Below are positions 18,363 to 26,900 of a stretch of 63,768 nucleotides of DNA, one piece after another. The position numbers and the translations under genes were made by a program. The DNA comes from Cypionkella sp. (GTDB lineage Bacteria; Pseudomonadota; Alphaproteobacteria; Rhodobacterales; Rhodobacteraceae), in the NCBI GenBank assembly GCA_023255415.1, contig JALRIN010000014.1, forward strand, positions 1 to 63,768, in the 5' to 3' direction. Under the pieces are notes generated by a model. That model saw only the letters and a program-made list of their open reading frames with translations. It was not told the origin of the DNA and searched no databases. Every line of letters begins with the position of its first letter. Within the stretch, counting starts at the first letter, position 1.

Positions 18363-19052
18363 TCAAGCGTCCAACTGGCGCGACAGGATGGTGGCAAATT
18401 CATCGGCAAAAGCCTCGTAGCCCGAAACGATATGCTCGGAATCCGCGTTCAGCTTGTTGTAAAAGATCACCGCCGGAATAGCCGCGACAAGCCCGATCCC
18501 CGTGGCCATCAGCGCCTCGGCAATGCCGGGGGCGACGGTGGCAAGATCGGTGTTTTTCGAGGCCGCAATCTCGGTAAAAGCGTGCATGATGCCGTAAACC
18601 GTGCCGAACAGCCCGATGAAAGGCGCTGTGGCCCCGACCGTCGCAAGAAAGGACAGCCCCTTGTTCAACGCCTCGCTTTGACGGGCAATCGCCACATCCA
18701 TCGCGCGGTCAATCCGGCTTTGCGCGCCGGCAATCAGCCCACCATCCTGCCGGTGACTGCGCCGCCATTCCAGCATCCCTGCGGCGAAAATCTTTTCCGA
18801 CTGCCCCTGCGGGTCTGCGCCAATTTTCTCGAACAATTCATCCAGCGGCTCGCCCGACCAAAAGGCGCGATCGAAAACCGTCGCCTCGCCGCGCGCGCTG
18901 CGGAACAGCATATGCTTGCTGATGATAATCGACCAAGACCAAACCGACATCCCGATCAGCAAGATCATGACGATTTTAACCGTGATTGTGGAACGTGCAA
19001 ATAGGGCGAGCATAGAGAAATCAATCTCTTGCGCCATAGCGGTGGCTTCCAT
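18363..19052 (-). CDS. tolQ: TolQ proton-channel component
   Basis: 229 residues of the MotA/TolQ/ExbB family with three membrane helices: about 18-42 (TVKIVMILLIGMSVWSWSIII), 130-155 (FLATVGATAPFIGLFGTVYGI) and 170-195 (EALMATGIGLVAAIPAVIFY). The middle helix carries the family signature GATAPFIGLFGTVWGI-like block. First gene of the Tol set, preceded by a recognisable promoter. A shorter start (MAQEIDF) four codons in is possible. Confidence 0.95.
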   Translation of the reverse strand: MEATAMAQEIDFSMLALFARSTITVKIVMILLIGMSVWSWSIIISKHMLFRSARGEATVFDRAFWSGEPLDELFEKIGADPQGQSEKIFAAGMLEWRRSHRQDGGLIAGAQSRIDRAMDVAIARQSEALNKGLSFLATVGATAPFIGLFGTVYGIMHAFTEIAASKNTDLATVAPGIAEALMATGIGLVAAIPAVIFYNKLNADSEHIVSGYEAFADEFATILSRQLDA

Positions 19053-19103
19053 GTTCTTTACGCCTGCTCATGTTAACGCGGTTCTGCGACCGCTATTGAT
19101 CTG

Positions 19104-19133
19104 ATTCTATCAAGGTTTAAAGCGAATTGCCAA
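19104..19133 (-). promoter_or_regulatory. Sigma-70-like promoter of the tol operon
   Basis: On the minus strand TTGGCA (19128-19133), an 18-nt spacer and TAGAAT (19104-19109) lie in the 111-bp gap before tolQ. The -35 box lies at the inner edge of an inverted repeat GCGAATT/AATTCGC spanning roughly 19122-19162, which could act as an operator or as a terminator for ybgC antisense-side transcripts. Confidence 0.45.
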
Positions 19134-19163
19134 CACATTGGCGTGTGCGCGCAAGAATTCGCC

Positions 19164-19559
19164 TTAGCCGAGGGCGGCACGCAGCGCTTTCGGGATGCGG
19201 GCAGCTTTGCCGTCTGCGCTCATGCAGACCAAAGTCACCTCGGCGGTGAACAAAACGTCATCCCCCCGCAGCACCGATTGCTGCAAATCTATGCGCGCAT
19301 TGCCCAAGGAATGCAGCCTTGTTTCCACCACCAAGGCATCGTCATAGACCGCTGGTTTCAGATAATCTGCCAGCACACGGCGCACCGCAAAGACCACGCC
19401 GGTCTCGGCCTTTAGCTTGCCCTGATCGATCCCCAAGCCGCGCACCCATTCCGAGCGGCCGCGTTCGATGAACTTCAGATAATTGGCGTAATAAACGATC
19501 CCCGCCAGATCGGTGTCTTCGTAATAGACCCGCAGGGCAAAACGATGCGCGGCGTTCAT
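19164..19559 (-). CDS. ybgC: YbgC-family acyl-CoA thioesterase
   Basis: 131 residues of the 4-hydroxybenzoyl-CoA-thioesterase (hotdog) fold. The family active-site sequence is VYYEDTDLAGIVYYANYLKF with the catalytic Asp in ED-T-D. YbgC is the usual first gene of tol-pal operons. Its ATG overlaps the stop of the DUF2161 gene (ATGA), so it belongs translationally to the upstream ruvCAB-side transcript, while tolQ has its own promoter downstream. Confidence 0.93.
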   Translation of the reverse strand: MNAAHRFALRVYYEDTDLAGIVYYANYLKFIERGRSEWVRGLGIDQGKLKAETGVVFAVRRVLADYLKPAVYDDALVVETRLHSLGNARIDLQQSVLRGDDVLFTAEVTLVCMSADGKAARIPKALRAALG

Positions 19560-20245
19560 GCCTGATCTGCCTTTCTGCCCGCGCAAAGCTGGGCAATGTC
19601 TGCCTGATGCGCCGCGAAAGCGGCCACGCCCTTGGGCGTCAGGCCATAGATGCCATGCGCCACCCGTTCAAACCAGCCGTAATGATCGGCGGCCATCAGC
19701 ACGCGGGCGCGCGCAACCCCGGTGGCGCGGGCCAGATCGGCGGCGCGCAAAGGCCCCTGCCCCAGGCCCGCCAAAAGTCGCAGCGCGTCTTGGCGGTAGG
19801 CGGTCATGCGTTTGACACCCGTGGTGCCGCCAATATTGGGGTCACCCACCCGCCGTTCAAATTCGCGCAGCAAGCGGCCCGCGCGCGCGGTGGCGCGGCG
19901 CGGCTGATAGGGGGCCGGGTCCAGATGCGCTTCGACCCCCTGCCCCGGCTTGACCGCCAGCAGCCCCAGCCCCAGCCGCCGACACAGCGCCACAATATCC
20001 TTATACCGCAGTTTCCAGCCCTTTTCCGCCACCGGAACCGCCAGATAGACATCGTCAAACATCGCCTGGCGCGCCACACCCTGCATCACCAAGGCCAGCG
20101 AAAACGAGGTCTTCATCTCGACCACCACCGCAGGGTCATCGCCCCGCCGCGCCATCAGATCACAAGCGCCGATTTCGGCCTTTACCTCATAGCCCTGCGC
20201 CTCAAGATAGGATTTCAGATCGGGGTAAAGCTCGGCCTCTTTCAT
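19556..20245 (-). CDS. DUF2161-family putative PD-(D/E)XK nuclease-like protein
   Basis: 229 residues. The N-terminus matches the DUF2161 pattern: YPDLKSYLEAQGYEV, then GACDLMARR and VVVEMKTSFS, a Glu-Xaa-Lys core of the PD-(D/E)XK fold (D near 25, E and K near 39-41). The C-terminal 90 residues look like a winged helix (AADLARATGVARARVLMAADHYGWFER). Start ATG overlaps the previous gene's stop as ATGA; a longer frame to 20410 lies inside that gene. Nuclease activity is inferred from the fold only. Proximity to ruvCAB hints at DNA metabolism. Confidence 0.72.
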   Translation of the reverse strand: MKEAELYPDLKSYLEAQGYEVKAEIGACDLMARRGDDPAVVVEMKTSFSLALVMQGVARQAMFDDVYLAVPVAEKGWKLRYKDIVALCRRLGLGLLAVKPGQGVEAHLDPAPYQPRRATARAGRLLREFERRVGDPNIGGTTGVKRMTAYRQDALRLLAGLGQGPLRAADLARATGVARARVLMAADHYGWFERVAHGIYGLTPKGVAAFAAHQADIAQLCAGRKADQA

Positions 20246-20856
20246 GGCAGCCGCGCCGCGATCCGCAAGGCATGCGAGGCATCGCGCGCCACTGTTGGCA
20301 GCATCGGATGATAGGCCGCACGAATGATGTCGCCGACATCGGGGCGCAAGATCACCTGCGCGCCGACCCGCGCTAAGGGCGAAGACTGCGCAAAAGCACG
20401 GTCTGACCACAGGCAGATCACTTGGGCGGCCTGCGCCAAGGCCAGATCTTCGGCAGGCATATCCGACAAATGCGCATCCATGCGCAAAAACACAAAAGCC
20501 GCCTTGATCGCACCGTCGGCATCAAAGCGGAACAGGCGGTATTGGTTGGCATCGGCCTGCGCCAGTCGCGCGCAAAGCGGGCCAAGATCGGGGATCAGAT
20601 GATCCAGCTTCGGCACCGGCGGCAATTCCGCCCAATCGCGGATGAAAAACACCATCAGATTGGCGCCAAGTTCGGGGTCGGTTTCCGCCATGCTATGGCC
20701 TGCCAGCGCCACCACCGCCTCGATCGCACCTTTGACGACGCCCAGCGTTGCCTCAATGACGCCGAAAACCACCGGCACAATCGGGCGGCCCCAGCGCGCA
20801 AACAGATAGCTGCCGTCCGAGCGGGTAAAGAAGGCTTCAACCTCTTGTGGTGACAT
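20242..20856 (-). CDS. Conserved hypothetical protein
   Basis: 204 residues from the ATG at 20856, which has GAGG five bases upstream; the frame stays open to 20982 but without a ribosome site. I do not recognise a family with confidence. It looks soluble, has a hydrophobic patch near 28-52 (PIVPVVFGVIEATLGVVKGAIEAVVALAG) and no Cys-rich or catalytic signature. It lies 62 bp after ruvB and overlaps the DUF2161 gene by 4 bp, so the two are probably cotranslated and may work together. Confidence 0.65.
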   Translation of the reverse strand: MSPQEVEAFFTRSDGSYLFARWGRPIVPVVFGVIEATLGVVKGAIEAVVALAGHSMAETDPELGANLMVFFIRDWAELPPVPKLDHLIPDLGPLCARLAQADANQYRLFRFDADGAIKAAFVFLRMDAHLSDMPAEDLALAQAAQVICLWSDRAFAQSSPLARVGAQVILRPDVGDIIRAAYHPMLPTVARDASHALRIAARLP

Positions 20857-20918
20857 GTTTGCCTCGCGGTTTTTGATCAGGGCTGGGATGCAATGTTGCG
20901 CGCTGGGATGCAAGCCTG

Positions 20919-21944
20919 CTATGCCTCGAACAGATCGCTTTGGCCCGGCGGCTTCGGCGGCTCTAACCCCATGTGGCGCCACGCCCGCGCTGCCAGCATC
21001 CGCCCGCGCGGGGTGCGCTGGATCAGGCCTTGCTGCAAAAGATAGGGCTCAATCACCTCTTCAATCGCGTCGCGCGCCTCGGACAGGGCGGCGGCGATGG
21101 TTTCCACACCCACCGGCCCGCCGCCATAATGCTCGGCCAAAAGGTTGATATAGCGACGGTCCGCGCCATCAAGCCCGATGTTATCCACCCCAAGCCGGGT
21201 CAGCGCGCGGTCGGCAATCGCGCGGGTCAGGCGGCCATTGCCTTCAACGGTGACAAAATCCACCACCCGGCGCAACAAGCGGCCTGCGATACGCGGCGTG
21301 CCACGTGCGCGCATCGCAATCTCGCGCGTGCCTTCGGGGTCTGACTGGATGCCAAGCAGCCGCGCGCCGCGGGTGACAATCAGATCCAGCTCGTCTTCGG
21401 TATAAAACTGCAATCGCGTCGGAATGCCAAAGCGGTCGCGCAAAGGCGTGGTCAAAAGGCCCAGCCGCGTCGTCGCCCCCACCAGCGTAAAGGGCTGCAA
21501 ATCGATCCGCACCGTGCGCGCGGCTGGCCCCTCGCCGATCACCAGATCCAGCGCAAAATCCTCCATCGCCGGATAAAGCACCTCTTCGACCACGGGGCTA
21601 AGACGGTGGATCTCGTCGATAAACAGCACGTCATTGGCTTCAAGGTTGGTCAAAATCGCCGCCAAATCGCCGGGCTTGGCCAGCACTGGCCCCGAAGTCA
21701 TACGAAACCCCACCCCCAGCTCGCGCGCCATAATCTGCGCCAGCGTGGTCTTGCCCAGACCGGGAGGACCGTGAAACAGCGTGTGATCCATCGCCTCGCC
21801 ACGGATCTTGGCGCTTTCGATAAAGACACGCAGATTGGCGCGGGCCTCGGCTTGGCCAACGAAATCTTCCAGCACCTGCGGCCGCAGCGCGCGGTCAAAA
21901 TCTTCGGGCAGCTTTTCGGGGCGCAAAGCGGGATCAGGGTTCAT
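20919..21944 (-). CDS. ruvB: Holliday junction branch migration ATPase RuvB
   Basis: 341 residues. Walker A is HGPPGLGKTTLAQ, Walker B LFIDEIHRL, sensor 1 LVGATTRLG, and the C-terminal winged helix includes RTPRGRMLAARAW. It drives branch migration with RuvA. Its ATG shares a base with the ruvA stop (TGATG), so they are coupled. Confidence 0.98.
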   Translation of the reverse strand: MNPDPALRPEKLPEDFDRALRPQVLEDFVGQAEARANLRVFIESAKIRGEAMDHTLFHGPPGLGKTTLAQIMARELGVGFRMTSGPVLAKPGDLAAILTNLEANDVLFIDEIHRLSPVVEEVLYPAMEDFALDLVIGEGPAARTVRIDLQPFTLVGATTRLGLLTTPLRDRFGIPTRLQFYTEDELDLIVTRGARLLGIQSDPEGTREIAMRARGTPRIAGRLLRRVVDFVTVEGNGRLTRAIADRALTRLGVDNIGLDGADRRYINLLAEHYGGGPVGVETIAAALSEARDAIEEVIEPYLLQQGLIQRTPRGRMLAARAWRHMGLEPPKPPGQSDLFEA

Positions 21945-22621
21945 CAGCGCGCCTTTGGTGCAAGCAGTTTCAGCGCGCCACGGATCAGCGCCTGGGTGTC
22001 GGCCTCGGGCAGATCGGCGGCCACGGTCGAGACCGCCTGCGCCGCATCGCCCTGACCATAGCCAAGGTTGATCAGCGCCGACAAGGCATCAGCGGTAAAG
22101 CTGGCGCGTCCGGCCTGCGGCTGTGGCGGGGCCTTGCGGGCGACGGGTTCGCCCAAGGGTTCCAGCACCACATCGCCCGCATCGGCCAGACCCGACATCG
22201 TCGCCCCCATCGCCATCATGTTGGGGGCCTTGGCCTTCAGCTCTAAAATCACCCGCTGCGCCAGTTTCGGTCCCACGCCCTGCGCCGATTGAATCGCACG
22301 CTGATCGCCAAGGTTGATCGCACGCGCCACACCTTCAGCGCCCAAAGTGCCCATGATCGCCAGCGCAGCCTTAGCCCCCACGCCCTGCACCGTGGTCAAA
22401 AGCTTGTGCCATTCCTTGTCGATCATGGTGGCAAAGCCGAACAGCTGCAGCAAATCTTCGCGCACCACCAGATCGGTATAAAGCGAGACCGCCTCGCCCA
22501 GTCCGGGCAGGCCTGCCAAGGTCCGCTCCGAGACATAGACGATATAGCCCACACCGCGCACATCGATCAGCACCTGATCGCTGCCGCGCCAATCCAGCCG
22601 CCCTGAAAGCTTGCCAATCAT
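21944..22621 (-). CDS. ruvA: Holliday junction DNA helicase RuvA
   Basis: 225 residues beginning MIGKLSGRLDW at the ATG at 22621, which overlaps the ruvC stop as ATGA. The frame runs further upstream inside ruvC but that is not coding. OB-fold N-terminus, two helix-hairpin-helix motifs (VQGVGAKAALAIMG and AQGVGPKLAQRVILEL) and the C-terminal domain III that regulates RuvB (DALSALINLGYGQGDA) are present. Confidence 0.97.
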   Translation of the reverse strand: MIGKLSGRLDWRGSDQVLIDVRGVGYIVYVSERTLAGLPGLGEAVSLYTDLVVREDLLQLFGFATMIDKEWHKLLTTVQGVGAKAALAIMGTLGAEGVARAINLGDQRAIQSAQGVGPKLAQRVILELKAKAPNMMAMGATMSGLADAGDVVLEPLGEPVARKAPPQPQAGRASFTADALSALINLGYGQGDAAQAVSTVAADLPEADTQALIRGALKLLAPKAR

Positions 22622-23136
22622 CTTGCTGCCCTTTTCACTGCTGCTGCCAAGCGACCCGCGCTTTGCATATGATGCGCATGACAAATCGCAATCGCCAAGG
22701 CATCTGCCGCATCGGGCCCGGCAATCGTGACGCCGGGAAACTGCAGTTTGACCATATGATCCACCTGCTGTTTGGCGGCATGGCCGACACCCACCACGCA
22801 TTTCTTGACCGCATTGGGCGCATATTCCCCCACGGTCAGGCCAAATTGCGCCGGCACCAAAAGCGCGATGCCCCGGGCTTGGCCAAGTTTCAGCGTCGCC
22901 ACCGCGTCTTTGTTGACAAAGGTATGTTCCACCGCCGCCGCATCCGGGGCAAATACGCGCAAAACTTCGGTAAGCTGGCTGTGCAGCGACACCAAACGCT
23001 GAGCCAGATCCCCCTCCTCGTCGCCGCGCGTGCTGTGGCAAATGCCATTGGCAACATGGCTTAACCGCGAGCCGGTCACGTCGATCACGCCCCACCCAAG
23101 GTTGCGCAAGCCCGGATCAATCCCCAAAACCCGCAT
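22618..23136 (-). CDS. ruvC: Crossover junction endodeoxyribonuclease RuvC
   Basis: 172 residues. Acidic catalytic residues are visible in GIDPGLRNLGWG (Asp7), AAVEHTFVNKD (Glu near 68) and the late PDAADALAIAICHAHH block (paired Asp near 140). RuvC resolves Holliday junctions. It heads the ruvC-ruvA-ruvB set, each gene overlapping the next by 1-4 bp. Confidence 0.97.
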   Translation of the reverse strand: MRVLGIDPGLRNLGWGVIDVTGSRLSHVANGICHSTRGDEEGDLAQRLVSLHSQLTEVLRVFAPDAAAVEHTFVNKDAVATLKLGQARGIALLVPAQFGLTVGEYAPNAVKKCVVGVGHAAKQQVDHMVKLQFPGVTIAGPDAADALAIAICHAHHMQSAGRLAAAVKRAAR

Positions 23137-23454
23137 ACTTGCCCCTTATTCTGCTTTTAAGGTGAATTAGCACGAAAAGGGAACATCCGCCAAGTTAAAT
23201 TAAATATTGCGGTTTTGTGTTGGGTTTATTATGCAGGTGCAGCAAAGCGACAGGCCGTCGCGAGAAAACGACCAAAGACCGCATTGTTCACAAAACGCCT
23301 AATAAATAGCGGCGAAATTGTGGCAAATGGCTATGCATTGGGCGCAACACAGCCATGCTTAGACCCCCATTGCTTCGCACCTGCAGCATAGCTAGATAGC
23401 CGTCATGCCAGACAGGGTGTTTGGCAGTTTTTATCCTTCGAAAGGAATACCGCA
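23137..23454. other. 318-bp intergenic region between ruvC and the DUF1127 gene
   Basis: Divergent region that must hold the promoters of ruvC and of the DUF1127 gene. AT-rich stretch near 23190-23230. TGCAGGTGC near 23232 recurs inverted near 23384, about 150 bp apart. A 23-codon ATG frame at 23231-23302 has no ribosome site. No convincing promoter or RNA gene could be called by eye. Confidence 0.4.
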
Positions 23455-23658
23455 ATGGCCGCCTATGAGTCGTCCCGCGCGGCGCCGTTTGGCGCCATCT
23501 CGATCTTCCGCACCGTGCAATTTGTCACCGAGGTTTTGGCCAATCTGGCAACCTGGAACGATGGCCGGATCACCCGCAACGCCCTTGGCAAGCTTTCGGA
23601 CCGCGAGCTTGACGATATCGGCCTGTGCCGTGGCGATCTGGAATCTATCGGCCGCTAA
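23455..23658 (+). CDS. DUF1127-family small protein
   Basis: 67 residues. The C-terminal half matches DUF1127 (WNDGRITRNALGKLSDRELDDIGLCRGDLESI), an Arg-rich helical segment that in several alphaproteobacteria affects small-RNA turnover and phosphate or stress responses. AAAGGA lies ten bases before the ATG. A long 5' region precedes it and a strong terminator follows, so it is a monocistronic unit. Role here unknown. Confidence 0.85.
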   Translation: MAAYESSRAAPFGAISIFRTVQFVTEVLANLATWNDGRITRNALGKLSDRELDDIGLCRGDLESIGR

Positions 23659-23677
23659 GCCCGAACGGTTTTTATCA

Positions 23678-23715
23678 AAAAGGGTCGGCGCCAATCTGGC
23701 ACCGACCCTTTTTTT
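23678..23715 (+). terminator. Intrinsic terminator after DUF1127 gene
   Basis: AAAGGGTCGG pairs with CCGACCCTTT around a GC-rich loop (the stem may extend through GCC/GGC), followed by seven T residues on the plus strand. The A-rich 5' side means it may also serve prmA, which converges from the minus strand and ends 17 bp away. Confidence 0.88.
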
Positions 23716-23731
23716 CATGCCCGCCGCAGGC

Positions 23732-24604
23732 TTAGTTGCGGCGCAAAACCAAGGTTGACCATTCGCCGATATCATCCCGGCTTACCGGCGTGAAATCAGC
23801 GGCAACATAGGCCGCCGTCACTGCTTCGGCCTGCACCACCAAAAGCCCCGACAGGATGATCAAACCGTCTTTGGCCAGATGCGCCGCCATTGGCGGGGCA
23901 AGCTGGATCAGCGGCCCCTTCAGGATATTAGCAAAAACCAGATCAAAGGGGGCTGCTTCGGCAAGGCGCGGGTGGCCAAAGCCTGCCGCCTCCAGGCATT
24001 CGATGCGGCCTTCCAGATGGTTGATCGCCACATTGGCGACAGCGACATCCACCGCAACCTCGTCGATATCCGAGGCGATCACCAAAGCTTCGGGCAAGAC
24101 CGAGGCCGCCGCCATTGCCAGAACGGCGGTGCCAGCGCCAATATCGGCCACTTTGGCAGGGCGGAAACCGCCTTCATAAAGCCGATCAAAGGCGCGCAAA
24201 CAGCCCAGCGTGGTGCCATGGTGGCCGGTGCCAAAGGCCACCGTTGCCTCGATCTGCAAGGCGATTTTGTCGGCGGGAACCTTGTCGGCGTCATGGCTGC
24301 CAAACACAAAGAACCGCCCCGCCTCGACGGGCGACAGCTCGCGGCGGACTTTCGCGACCCAGTCGATTTCGGGCAGTTCCGACAGTGCAAAAGGCTTGGC
24401 GTCAAAGGCCATCGCCAGAACATCCAACAGCGCCGAGTTCGGCGGCTCTAGGAAATAAGCGCCCACTTCCCACAGACCCGAATCGTCTTCGATCTCGAAA
24501 ACGCCAACGCCGGTGGGCTCTGGCTCCATCTTTTCAATCGCTTCAGCCAAGGCATTGGCGGCGTCTTCCCCCATCAGGGTGGTCAGGGCGGTAAAAGTTG
24601 GCAT
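23732..24604 (-). CDS. prmA: Ribosomal protein L11 methyltransferase
   Basis: 290 residues. An N-terminal substrate domain precedes a Rossmann methyltransferase with VADIGAGTAVLAMAAA (SAM motif I) and VFANILKGPLIQLAP, the NxxxxP catalytic loop of the family. It trimethylates L11 in the cytosol. It follows priA by 28 bp on the same strand, so the two are likely cotranscribed. Confidence 0.93.
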   Translation of the reverse strand: MPTFTALTTLMGEDAANALAEAIEKMEPEPTGVGVFEIEDDSGLWEVGAYFLEPPNSALLDVLAMAFDAKPFALSELPEIDWVAKVRRELSPVEAGRFFVFGSHDADKVPADKIALQIEATVAFGTGHHGTTLGCLRAFDRLYEGGFRPAKVADIGAGTAVLAMAAASVLPEALVIASDIDEVAVDVAVANVAINHLEGRIECLEAAGFGHPRLAEAAPFDLVFANILKGPLIQLAPPMAAHLAKDGLIILSGLLVVQAEAVTAAYVAADFTPVSRDDIGEWSTLVLRRN

Positions 24605-24632
24605 GGCGTATCCAGTTTTCTAAGGTTGCGCC

Positions 24633-26825
24633 CTAGTAAAAGCTTTGCGGGTCGATGTCGATGGAAAGCCGCAGGTTTGTCGGCAGCTTGAATTGCGCCA
24701 CCCATTCGGCCAAGGCCGGTTGCAGCGCTGCGGTCTTTTCGGCCTTGACCAACAACCGCACGCGGTGGCGTCCGCGCACGCGGGCAATCGGCGCCGGGGC
24801 GGGGCCAAAGACCTGCGCGCCAATGCGCCGCAACGGCCCATCGCGCCGCGCCAGTTCCGCGCCAAAGTCAAACACCTGTGCCACATCCGGCCCCGACAGG
24901 ATAATCCCCGCCATCCGGCCATAGGGCGGCACACCCGCCATCCGCCGCTCGCTCGCCTCGGCGGCCCAAAACGCCTCTTCATCGCCGCCCAGAATGGCGC
25001 GGATCACCGGATGTTCAGGCTGAAAGGTTTGCAAAAACGCGGTGCCGGGTTTGTCAGCCCGCCCTGCCCGCCCCGCCACCTGCCGCATCAGCTGAAAGGT
25101 ACGCTCGGCCGCGCGCAGATCAGAGCCTTGCAGGCCCAGATCAGCGTCGATCACCCCGACCAATGTCAGCAGTGGAAAGTTGTGCCCCTTGGCAACGATC
25201 TGCGTGCCGATGATGATATCTGCCCCCCCCTCGGCGATCAGCGCGATCTGTTCTTTCAGCGCGCGGGCAGAACCAAAAAGATCCGAGGACAGCACTGCAA
25301 GCCGGGCTTGCGGAAATTTGGCCGCCACCTCTTCGGCCAGCCGTTCGACCCCGGGGCCGACAGGGGCCATCTTGCCCTCGACCTTACAGGCGGGGCATTC
25401 GGTGGGCACGGGTTTGGTGGCACCGCATTGATGGCAGACCAGCCGCTTTAAAAACCTATGTTCGACCATGCGCGCGTCGCAATCATCGCAGCCCACCTGA
25501 TGCCCACAGGCGCGACACAGCGTAATCGGCGCATAGCCACGCCGGTTGATGAACAGCAAAGACTGCTCTTGCCGGGCAATCCGCGCCGTCACCTCGGCGG
25601 CGAGTTTTGGCGAGATCCACTCATTGCCGCCCAGCTTTTCGGCGCGCATATCAATCGCCTGCATCTGTGGCATTTGCGCCGCCCCAAAGCGCGCGCCCAG
25701 ATCAAGGCGGGCGTATTTGCCGGCCTCGACATTGGCCCAGGATTCCAGGCTGGGCGTCGCCGAGGCCAACACGATCGGCGCGCCAACAATTGCCGCACGC
25801 AGCACCGCCATATCGCGCGCATTGTAGAACACGCCCTCTTCTTGCTTGTAAGAGGTGTCATGTTCTTCATCGACCACGATCAGCCCCAGATCCTGAAACG
25901 GCAAAAACAAGGCCGAACGCGCGCCGACCACAAAGCCCGCATCGCCGCGCCCCACCATCCGCCACAGCCGCCGCCGCTCGGTCATCGTCACACCCGAATG
26001 CCATTCGGCAGGCTTGGCGCCAAAGCGCGCCTCGACCCGGGCGATGAAATCGGCGGTCAGCGAAATCTCGGGCAACAGCACCAAGGCTTGGCGACCCGCG
26101 CGCAGGCATTCTGCCACCGCCTCAAGGTAGACTTCGGTCTTGCCCGACCCTGTCACACCCTTCAGCAAAGTTGCCGAAAATCCGCCCTGCGCGACCAGGG
26201 CCACCAAAGCATCGCCCGCCGCCACCTGATCGCCCGCAAGCCGGGTGGTGCTGCGCGTGGCCAGTGCGGGATAGGGCAGATCGCGCGGGGCTTCGACCTC
26301 TTCGACCACTCCCAGCTTGACCAGCCCCTTGACCACCGACGTGCCGCAGCCCGCCTCTTCGGCCACTTCGGCCAAGGTCACCGAGGCCCCGCCAAAGCGG
26401 CGCAGCGCCTCGACCACGCGAAACCGCGCATCGGTCAGTTGGTTCGGCAGATGGCCAGTCAGGCGGTAAATCTTGCGCATCGAGGGCGGATCGCCCAAGC
26501 CCGGCGCGCGGGTGGCAAGCCGCAGCATCGCGGCCAGGGGGGTCAGCGTATATTCCGCCGCCCGGGTCAGAAAGCTGCGCAGTTCGGCCCGCATCGGTGG
26601 CGCGTCCAGCACGCGGTAAATCGCGCGAATGCGTGCGGGGTCAAACTTGCCCTCGCCCTGCCCCCAGACCACGCCGATCACCTTGCGTGGCCCCAAAGGC
26701 ACCTCGACAAAATCACCGTCACCGCAGCCGCCTTCGGGGGCTTTATAGTCCAGCGTGCGGCCCAAAGGCTCGGTGGTCAGCACGCCGACCAAGTCTCCGG
26801 CCTGATAGACCCGTTCCGTTTGCAT
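24633..26825 (-). CDS. priA: Primosomal replication restart helicase PriA
   Basis: 730 residues. Walker A GVTGSGKTEVYLEA, DEEH box, and the zinc-binding block between the RecA lobes with paired Cys (CRACGHQVGCDDCD and CHQCGATKPVPTECPAC) identify PriA. It reloads DnaB at stalled forks. The ATG at 26825 (MQTERVYQ) begins the conserved sequence; 21 more upstream codons are open but run into the divergent promoter region. Confidence 0.96.
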   Translation of the reverse strand: MQTERVYQAGDLVGVLTTEPLGRTLDYKAPEGGCGDGDFVEVPLGPRKVIGVVWGQGEGKFDPARIRAIYRVLDAPPMRAELRSFLTRAAEYTLTPLAAMLRLATRAPGLGDPPSMRKIYRLTGHLPNQLTDARFRVVEALRRFGGASVTLAEVAEEAGCGTSVVKGLVKLGVVEEVEAPRDLPYPALATRSTTRLAGDQVAAGDALVALVAQGGFSATLLKGVTGSGKTEVYLEAVAECLRAGRQALVLLPEISLTADFIARVEARFGAKPAEWHSGVTMTERRRLWRMVGRGDAGFVVGARSALFLPFQDLGLIVVDEEHDTSYKQEEGVFYNARDMAVLRAAIVGAPIVLASATPSLESWANVEAGKYARLDLGARFGAAQMPQMQAIDMRAEKLGGNEWISPKLAAEVTARIARQEQSLLFINRRGYAPITLCRACGHQVGCDDCDARMVEHRFLKRLVCHQCGATKPVPTECPACKVEGKMAPVGPGVERLAEEVAAKFPQARLAVLSSDLFGSARALKEQIALIAEGGADIIIGTQIVAKGHNFPLLTLVGVIDADLGLQGSDLRAAERTFQLMRQVAGRAGRADKPGTAFLQTFQPEHPVIRAILGGDEEAFWAAEASERRMAGVPPYGRMAGIILSGPDVAQVFDFGAELARRDGPLRRIGAQVFGPAPAPIARVRGRHRVRLLVKAEKTAALQPALAEWVAQFKLPTNLRLSIDIDPQSFY

Positions 26826-26900
26826 CCGCTCTTTCCCTATCCTGCCCTTTTGAGGTAAACCCCAGCGAGAGCCCCTACAACCTTCCAAAGGACCTGACCG

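Noticed and set aside
23231..23302. 23-codon ATG frame in the ruvC-DUF1127 gap
   Set aside because: No ribosome site, no amino-acid bias suggestive of attenuation and no hairpin at its end.
25458..26858. 466-codon plus-strand frame opposite priA
   Set aside because: Antisense shadow; PriA helicase and zinc motifs are intact on the minus strand.
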